This document shows, in pieces, positions 1-5,900 of a stretch of 6,613 bases of DNA. Positions within the stretch are counted from its first letter, which is position 1, and every line of letters starts with the position of its first letter. Made by a program: the position numbers and the translations under genes. The notes under the pieces are model-generated. The model was not told where the DNA came from, did no database searches, and saw nothing but the letters and a program-made list of their open reading frames with translations. The stretch lies in assembly GCA_031552355.1 (NCBI GenBank), contig JAVBMO010000184.1:1-6613 (forward strand), in the 5' to 3' direction. The DNA comes from JAVBMO01 sp031552355. Lineage in GTDB: Bacteria; Bacteroidota; Bacteroidia; Bacteroidales; P3.

Positions 1-111
1 AAAATATGCACTAAAACTCGTAATTTTGTAAATGAAAAAATGAAAATGTTTTTTGATTTACAAATTGCCAAATTTTCAAATCCTGTCAAATACGTCTAAA
101 ATTCACGAGCC
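1..111. other. AT-rich leader upstream of the helicase gene
   Basis: This non-coding stretch has no open frame of useful length on either strand. It is strongly A/T-rich, with short A and T runs (for example T6 around 49-55). An in-frame TAA at 97-99 closes the helicase frame, so the gene can only start downstream of it. No Shine-Dalgarno-like purine run precedes the start codon, which is usual in Bacteroidota. No upstream gene end, tRNA or convincing hairpin was recognised. Confidence 0.6.
21..28 (+). promoter_or_regulatory. uvrD: Possible -7 promoter element (TAATTTTG) for the helicase gene
   Basis: TAATTTTG matches the Bacteroidota -7 consensus TAnnTTTG. The partner -33 element would fall at or before the left edge of the window, so it cannot be checked. 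Transcription from here would give a leader of roughly 75-80 bases before the TTG start. The region is so A/T-rich that a chance match is quite possible. Confidence 0.25.
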
Positions 112-2409
112 TTGAGAAACCTTTTATCCGAATTAAACGAAGAACAACGCAAAGCTGCAGCCCAAGTGAACGGTCCTGTAATGATTATTGCCGGCGCGGG
201 CTCAGGGAAAACCCGCACTTTGACTTACCGCATAGCCCATTTAATTGAACAGGGAATAGACCCGTTCCATGTGCTGGCGCTGACTTTCACCAACAAAGCC
301 GCCAACGAGATGAAACAACGGATTATCCAGCTTACCGGCAACCAGGCCAAAAGTATCTGGATGGGAACTTTCCACTCTGTTTTCGCCAAAATATTGCGTT
401 TCGAGGCCGAAAAATTAGGCTACATTTCGTCGTTTACCATCTACGACACCGACGACAGCAAAAATGCCATCAAACAAATTATCAAAGGGATGAACCTGGA
501 CCCCAAGGTGTATAATCCATCATATGTTTTGAGCCGGATTTCCATGGCAAAAAGCACTTTGCTTTCGGCCGAAGAATATTGCGAGAATCTGCAAATACAG
601 CAGGACGACAAATATGCCAAAAAGCCTTTCATTGGAAAAATTTACCTTGCCTACAACCAACGCCTGCGAAATGCCATGGCAATGGATTTCGACGACTTGC
701 TTTTCAATACCAATATACTTTTACGCGACTTTCCGGATGTGCTTCTGAAATACCAAAACAAGTTTCGCTATATTTTGGTAGATGAGTATCAGGACACCAA
801 CTATGCACAATATTTGATTGTAAAGAAATTGGCGGCACGCTACGAAAACATTTGCGTGGTTGGCGACGACGCCCAAAGTATCTACGCTTTCCGTGGCGCC
901 AATATTCAAAACATCCTGAATTTTAAAAAGGACTACCCTTCGGTAAAAATGTTCAAATTGGAACAAAATTACCGTTCCACACAATATATTGTCGATGCGG
1001 CTAACAGTGTGATTTCAAACAATAAGGAACAGATTTTCAAAAAAGTTTGGACAGAAAACGACAAAGGCCACCCTATCAGCCTGATGCGTGCTTCCAACGA
1101 ACATGAAGAGGGCTTACTGGTGGCGCATTCCATCAAAGACAATATAAGCCGCTTTGAATTGAATTACAAAGATTTTGCCATTTTGTACCGCACCAATATG
1201 CAATCGCGTTCAATAGAAGACGGTTTGCGAAAATTGAATATCCCTTACAAAATCTATGGCGGGCTGTCGTTCTACCGCCGCAAGGAAATCCGCGATGTAT
1301 TGGCGTATTTTCGTTTGGTGGTGAATAATTATGATGAAGAGGCATTGTTGCGCGTTGTCAATTATCCGGCGCGAGGCATAGGCGAAACCACTTTGGACAA
1401 AATCCGCCTGACGGCAAGTCACAACCAGTGTTCCATGTTCGAAATCATGGAAAATGCCGACCGCATTTCGTTGGACATCAACGGGCCTACTACAGGGCGT
1501 ATTTTGGATTTTGTGAACATGATAAAAGCCGAAACCTCTCAACTGCAAACTTTAGATGCTTACGACCTTGCCTGCCAAATTTTGAATCGCTCGGGTGTTA
1601 TCCGTTTCCTGAAAGAAAACAACGACCCCGAAAACGCCAACCGTGTGGAAAATATTGAAGAATTGATGAATGCCATTCAGGAATTTTGCGCCAAAGAAGA
1701 TGTGATTTACGACGAGTTGACCGGCGAAATGATGGAAAAGAAGACCTTGGATGTTTTTCTGCAACAGGTTTTGTTGCTCACCGGCGAAGAAGAAGATAAA
1801 ACGCAGGAAAACAACCATGTTTCGCTGATGACCATCCACTCGGCCAAAGGCCTTGAATTCAAGAATGTTTTTGTGGTGGGAATGGAAGAGAATCTGTTTC
1901 CTTCTACCATGTCGTTGCACAGCAAACAGGATTTGGAAGAAGAGCGCCGCCTTTTCTATGTGGCGGTAACACGGGCAGAGAAACACCTCACGCTCAGCTA
2001 TGCCGAAACACGTTTCCACTACGGAACGCCATCTTTTCAGGAACCCAGCCGCTTTATCGACGAAATTGACGACCGCTGCATTGCCTCCGAAAATACAAAA
2101 AAGAAAAAGGATTTGCCGGAATTCAAACCTACATTTATACCCCTGCAAAAGACAGCTTTTCCGCGTAATACGGCAAAGCCGCCCGGGAAACAGGCCTTCC
2201 CCACTCCACCGGCCAAATCCGGCAACAACGAAGGGTATCTGCCTGTAGAGAATATCCACAACGGTATGCAGGTTTTGCATGACAAGTTCGGGGTAGGCAA
2301 AGTGCTTTCGATCGAAGATGAAGGTGACAACAAAAAAGCCATAGTTTTCTTTGAAGGCTTCGGGCAAAAGACTTTGATTTTGCGGTTTGCAAAATTGAAA
2401 GCGGTATAG
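112..2409 (+). CDS. uvrD: UvrD/PcrA-type superfamily 1A ATP-dependent DNA helicase
   Basis: This is a complete 765-residue 3'-5' DNA helicase/translocase of the UvrD/PcrA/Rep family, acting in the cytoplasm in nucleotide-excision and mismatch repair and in clearing proteins from DNA. Visible motifs in order: Q motif (LNEEQ, Q12), Walker A AGAGSGKT (27-34), motif Ia around LTFTNKAANEM (57-67), Walker B DEYQ (224-227), motif III VVGDDAQSIYAFRGA (249-263), motif IV LEQNYRS (283-289), motif V with TIHSAKGLEF (574-583) and motif VI with YVAVTRAE (616-623). A Lys/Pro-rich, probably disordered linker (about 660-708) leads to a Tudor-like C-terminal domain (about 711-765; HDKFGVGKV at 723-731), which in PcrA/UvrD binds RNA polymerase. 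Length fits the family (about 720-780). The start is TTG: a stop lies five codons upstream, and the next in-frame candidates, GTG (residue 19) and ATG (residue 24), would remove the Q motif. It ends in TAG. PcrA is an equally valid name; Rep is less likely given the Tudor-like tail. Confidence 0.97.
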   Translation: MRNLLSELNEEQRKAAAQVNGPVMIIAGAGSGKTRTLTYRIAHLIEQGIDPFHVLALTFTNKAANEMKQRIIQLTGNQAKSIWMGTFHSVFAKILRFEAEKLGYISSFTIYDTDDSKNAIKQIIKGMNLDPKVYNPSYVLSRISMAKSTLLSAEEYCENLQIQQDDKYAKKPFIGKIYLAYNQRLRNAMAMDFDDLLFNTNILLRDFPDVLLKYQNKFRYILVDEYQDTNYAQYLIVKKLAARYENICVVGDDAQSIYAFRGANIQNILNFKKDYPSVKMFKLEQNYRSTQYIVDAANSVISNNKEQIFKKVWTENDKGHPISLMRASNEHEEGLLVAHSIKDNISRFELNYKDFAILYRTNMQSRSIEDGLRKLNIPYKIYGGLSFYRRKEIRDVLAYFRLVVNNYDEEALLRVVNYPARGIGETTLDKIRLTASHNQCSMFEIMENADRISLDINGPTTGRILDFVNMIKAETSQLQTLDAYDLACQILNRSGVIRFLKENNDPENANRVENIEELMNAIQEFCAKEDVIYDELTGEMMEKKTLDVFLQQVLLLTGEEEDKTQENNHVSLMTIHSAKGLEFKNVFVVGMEENLFPSTMSLHSKQDLEEERRLFYVAVTRAEKHLTLSYAETRFHYGTPSFQEPSRFIDEIDDRCIASENTKKKKDLPEFKPTFIPLQKTAFPRNTAKPPGKQAFPTPPAKSGNNEGYLPVENIHNGMQVLHDKFGVGKVLSIEDEGDNKKAIVFFEGFGQKTLILRFAKLKAV

Positions 2410-2410
2410 A

Positions 2411-2422
2411 ATTTTGCAAAAT
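2411..2422. other. 12-bp perfect palindrome just after the helicase stop codon
   Basis: ATTTTGCAAAAT reads identically on both strands and begins two bases after the TAG stop. Ten of its bases (TTTGCAAAAT) also occur 27 bp upstream, inside the last codons of the gene (2386-2395). With no loop and no following T run it is not a convincing intrinsic terminator. It could be a protein-binding site or simple A/T-rich coincidence. Confidence 0.2.
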
Positions 2423-2450
2423 AAGTACCCTGATTAATTTGAATTACTTT

Positions 2451-2891
2451 GCTGAACTTTCAAGCATAGAATACTGTCCGTTAAACAATGTTAGGTGTCG
2501 AGCAAGCAAAACCAAGTGCCCGTCAAGCAATGTCGCTGAACTTTCAAACATAGAATGTTTCCATTTAAGCAATGTCAAGTGGCGGGCGAGCAAAACTAAG
2601 TGTCCGCCAAGCAATGTCGCTGAACTTTCAAACATAGAATACTGGCATTTAAGCAATGTTAGGTGTCGAGCAAGCAAAACCAAGTGCCCGTCAAGCAATG
2701 TCGCCGAACTTTCAAACATAGAATGCTGACATTTAAGCAATGTCGAGTGTCGAGCAAGCAAAACAAAATGTCCGCCAAGCAATATCGCCGAACTTTCAAA
2801 CATAGAATGCTGACATTTAAGCAATGTCGAGTGTCAATAAAACATGGTCAGGTGTCGGAAAAGCAATGTCAAATAACAAATAAACAATATT
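2451..2891. repeat. Compound tandem array: 21 phased units of 21 bp, organised as an 84-bp higher-order repeat
   Basis: The anchor GC(T/C)GAACTTTCAA begins at 2451, 2535, 2619, 2703 and 2787, exactly 84 bp apart each time. Each 84-bp unit splits into four 21-bp modules. In unit 1, module D (2514-2534) matches module B (2472-2492) at 15 of 21 positions and module C (2493-2513) at 13 of 21; module A (2451-2471) is more diverged (8 of 21). Most modules end in a version of AAGCAATGTC. The fifth 84-bp unit decays after 2835, but the 21-bp phase continues through 2829-2849, 2850-2870 and 2871-2891, so the array covers 441 bp. Copies are close: 2486-2536 equals 2654-2704 (51 bp, 168 apart), and 2701-2751 equals 2785-2835 (51 bp, 84 apart). 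Because 84 and 21 are multiples of three, open frames with 7-residue periodicity appear on both strands, but none starts with ATG or shows coding support. Function is unknown; it is probably a non-coding minisatellite. Confidence 0.9.
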
Positions 2892-2919
2892 CCATCATTC
2901 CCAAAATATGATATTGTTT
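2882..2919 (+). terminator. Weak A/T-rich inverted repeat after the array, possible transcription end
   Basis: AAACAATAT (2882-2890) is the exact reverse complement of ATATTGTTT (2911-2919), with a 20-base loop, and is followed by one more T. A second stem, ATCAT (2894-2898) with ATGAT (2908-2912), overlaps and would compete. The stem has almost no G/C, so a strong intrinsic terminator is unlikely. Its left arm lies in the last 21-bp unit of the array, so it may simply be decayed repeat. No better terminator was seen between the two genes. Confidence 0.2.
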
Positions 2920-2935
2920 TCAACAAAAGTATTCC

Positions 2936-2945
2936 AACAATTGTT
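2936..2945. other. 10-bp palindrome AACAATTGTT upstream of the surface-protein promoter
   Basis: This perfect palindrome lies about 28 bp upstream of the predicted -7 element, a position where a regulator could bind. It overlaps the second copy of a 9-bp direct repeat, ATTGTTTTC (2913-2921 and 2940-2948). The sequence is low in complexity, so the operator idea is weak. Confidence 0.15.
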
Positions 2946-2948
2946 TTC

Positions 2949-2981
2949 TTTTTTTCGATTCGGAAAAAACATGTAAGTTTG
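2949..2981 (+). promoter_or_regulatory. Predicted Bacteroidota-type promoter for the surface-protein gene
   Basis: TAAGTTTG at 2974-2981 is a perfect match to the phylum's -7 consensus TAnnTTTG. No exact -33 TTTG lies at the right distance; the T7 tract at 2949-2955 followed by C (TTTT or TTTC, about 17-20 bp upstream) occupies that place. The start site would fall near 2985-2988, leaving a leader of only about 10-12 bases. The bases before the ATG are A/T-rich with no Shine-Dalgarno motif, as is usual in this phylum. The T7 run lies in or next to the spacer, so changes in its length could alter promoter spacing. Confidence 0.45.
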
Positions 2982-2997
2982 TTGTAAATATTACGCA

Positions 2998-5900
2998 ATG
3001 AAGTATTCTTTTACCCTCTTCGCATTTTGGCTTTGCTTGCTGTTTGCAGGCTGTTTTACGGCAAAAGCCCATGAAAGCGATATTGTATTCAAGGAAAACA
3101 AAGGGCAATGGCACAAAAATGTCCTTTTCTGTGCCGAAATGAACAACAACACCCTGTTTATAGAAAAAGACGGGCTTACTTTCGTGTTGAAAAAAGCAGA
3201 TTCCGAAGAAGCTCATTCAGGGCACAGCCATGCCTACAACGATGATGGAATGCGCCATGCCTACAAAGTGCATTTCAAGAATAAAAATACAGATTGCATT
3301 CCCCAAGGTGAAGGTGCTTTCGATGATTACAGCAACTATTATATCGGTTCCGACACAAGCCGGTGGGCGCAAAACGTTCGTCATTTCAATGCGGTTGTTT
3401 TCAAAAACCTTTATCCGAATATAGACCTGAAAATCTATAGCCAGAACCACATTTTGAAATACGACCTCATTGTAAATCCTTCTGGAAAAATAGACCATAT
3501 TTTGTTTGAATATGACGGTTTGGACGGCATGAAATTAGAAAAGAAAAGCGGGAATCTGGTTTTGACTACCTCTGTTGGCAACATTACCGAACTGGCGCCT
3601 TATGCTTACCAATTCAATGGAAAAATCAAACAAGATATTAAATCTGCCTACAAACTCAATTGCAACCGTTTGCAATTTTCTGCCGAAAACTATAACCCCA
3701 GCTTCCCTTTGATTATTGACCCTTTGCTGATTTTCTCAACCTATAGCGGTTCCACTGTCGATAATTGGGGTTATACTGCCACCTATGATGCAAAATCGTG
3801 TACCTACATGGCCGGAGTGGCTTTTGGGAACGGTTATCCCACCAACATAGGCGCCTATCAGGTAAATTACGCCGGCGGCGGAACCGATGTCGCCATTATG
3901 AAACTGAGCGCCGACGGAACCACAAAGCTTTACGCCACTTATTTGGGCGGCCGTTATTCAGAAATGCCCCACAGCATGATTGTGAACGAAACCAACGAAT
4001 TGGTGGTTTTCGGCACCACAGGTTCCGATAATTTTCCTACTTCTGCTACAGCTTATAAAAGGACTTTTTCCGGCGGAGATTTCTTGTATTACGGCGGTTT
4101 TCAAGGATTCGAATTTCCTATTGGAAGTGATATTTTTGTTACCAAATTCAGTGAAAACGGGGCTTTTTTGACTTCTACCTATGTGGGTGGAAGCAAAAAC
4201 GATGGACTGAACTACCGGATAGAATACAACTACAACTCTATTCTTAAATTCGGAAATGATTCCTTGTACAATTCTTACGGAGACGGCGCCCGCGGCGAAA
4301 TTATTACCGACGATTTAAGTAATATTTACATAGGCAGCTGCACCTTTTCCCCCGATTTTCCAGTAACGGCCAATGCCTTTCAGAAAATAATGAGCGGTCG
4401 TCAGGAAGGCGTGGTTTTCAAACTTGACTATAATCTTTCAACTCTTATTTGGAGTAGTTTTTTAGGCGGGAGTAAAGATGATGCGATTTATTCAGTTTAT
4501 ACCGATTCCGAATACGATTTGTATGTCGCAGGTGGAACCAATTCCACTAATTTCCCCACTACAAACAATGCTTTCAAAAGAACTTACAACGGTAGCAGCG
4601 CCGATGGCTTTGTCTGTAAAATTTCATACGGAGGCAATCAACTGATCAATTCCAGCTATATTGGCAGCAACGCCTATGACCAATGCTTTTTTGTACGCTT
4701 GGACAAAGATAATTTGGTTTACCTACTTGGACAAACCAAAGACAAAACCAGCCAGTTTATCAAAAATGCCAATTACAAAGTTACCAATGGAAGTCAGTTT
4801 ATTTGTCAATTGACTCCTTCTCTAAACCAAATGGAATGGTCTACAGTGTTTGGATCGGGAAATCCCGATTTTGCTCCCGATTTGTCGCTTTCGGCCTTTG
4901 GCGTCGACGTTTGCAAGCGAACTTATGCCAGCGGTTGGGGGCGTTGGTGGTATCAGAAAAGAGACCATGGAACCAGCCATTTGGAATATACAAATTCAGC
5001 TTTTCAAAAAACTACAGACGGACAGGATTTCTATTTAATTTGCTTGGAAGCTCGAGCAAACGGGCTTAATTATGCTTCTTTTTTTGGTGAAATAGATAAC
5101 CGTATGGACTATGGTGACGACCATGTGGATGGCGGCACCAGCCGTTTCGACAAAAAAGGTACACTTTATCAGTCAGTGTGCGCCAGTTGCGGGGGTACGC
5201 AAAAATTTCCTATAACACCGGATGCTTATTCTATTACTAATAATTCCAGTAATTGTAACAATGCCGTTTTTCGCTTTAGTATTAATGAAGATTTTCCTGT
5301 AGCCTATTTCCAAGCGCCGGGCTCGGTTTGCAACACGCAAACGGTTAATTTCACCAATCTGTCGCGTGGAACTTCCTATTTTTGGGATTTCGGAGACGGA
5401 CAAACTTCCACAGCTAACTCCCCTAGCCATTCCTATTTGCAAACAGGAGTTTTTACAGTTCGCTTGGTGGCATCCATGCCCTTGAGTTGCCATCCAAACG
5501 ACACTTTGGAAAAACAAATTATTGTGATGGGGGGCAACAACGACACCCTAAACCCTGTTGAAACTTGCGCCAATCTGCCCACCCAAATCGGCCTTTCGCC
5601 GTCCATTGGAATGACTTACTCATGGAGCCCCGCCAACAAATTATCCAATCCAACGGTTTCCAACCCCTATGCAACCATCGACGCCAACACTCTTTTCAGT
5701 GTGATTATTTTCAACGGAAACTGTCGTGACACGCTCTACCAATGGGTTTATATCAGAACTTTGCCTGTGGATGCCGGAAATAATATTACCACCTGTTCCA
5801 GCCCACAAATCCTAACAGCCACGAGCTCCGAACCCAATGTTGCTTACCTTTGGTCGTCCACTTCTGCTTTTACAGACACTTTAAATATAAATCACAGTCC

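Noticed and set aside
1552..2367. 271-codon open frame on the - strand
   Set aside because: It lies wholly antisense to the helicase, whose motifs are unambiguous. Its translation resembles no family I recognise, and the frame is a by-product of the codon use of the real gene.
2451..2891. CRISPR array
   Set aside because: The units are contiguous, with no unique spacers of constant length between short identical repeats, and no cas genes are nearby. The period and nested structure fit a minisatellite.
2451..2891. Insertion sequence or attachment-site remnant
   Set aside because: No transposase or integrase fragment, terminal inverted repeats or target-site duplication were seen around the array.
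4803..5069. Two overlapping + strand open frames (88 and 62 codons)
   Set aside because: They are out-of-frame shadows inside the propeller coding sequence. The main frame is continuous here, so there is no frameshift.
5173..5517. 114-codon open frame on the - strand
   Set aside because: It is antisense to the CASCGG and PKD region of the surface protein and has no motif of its own.
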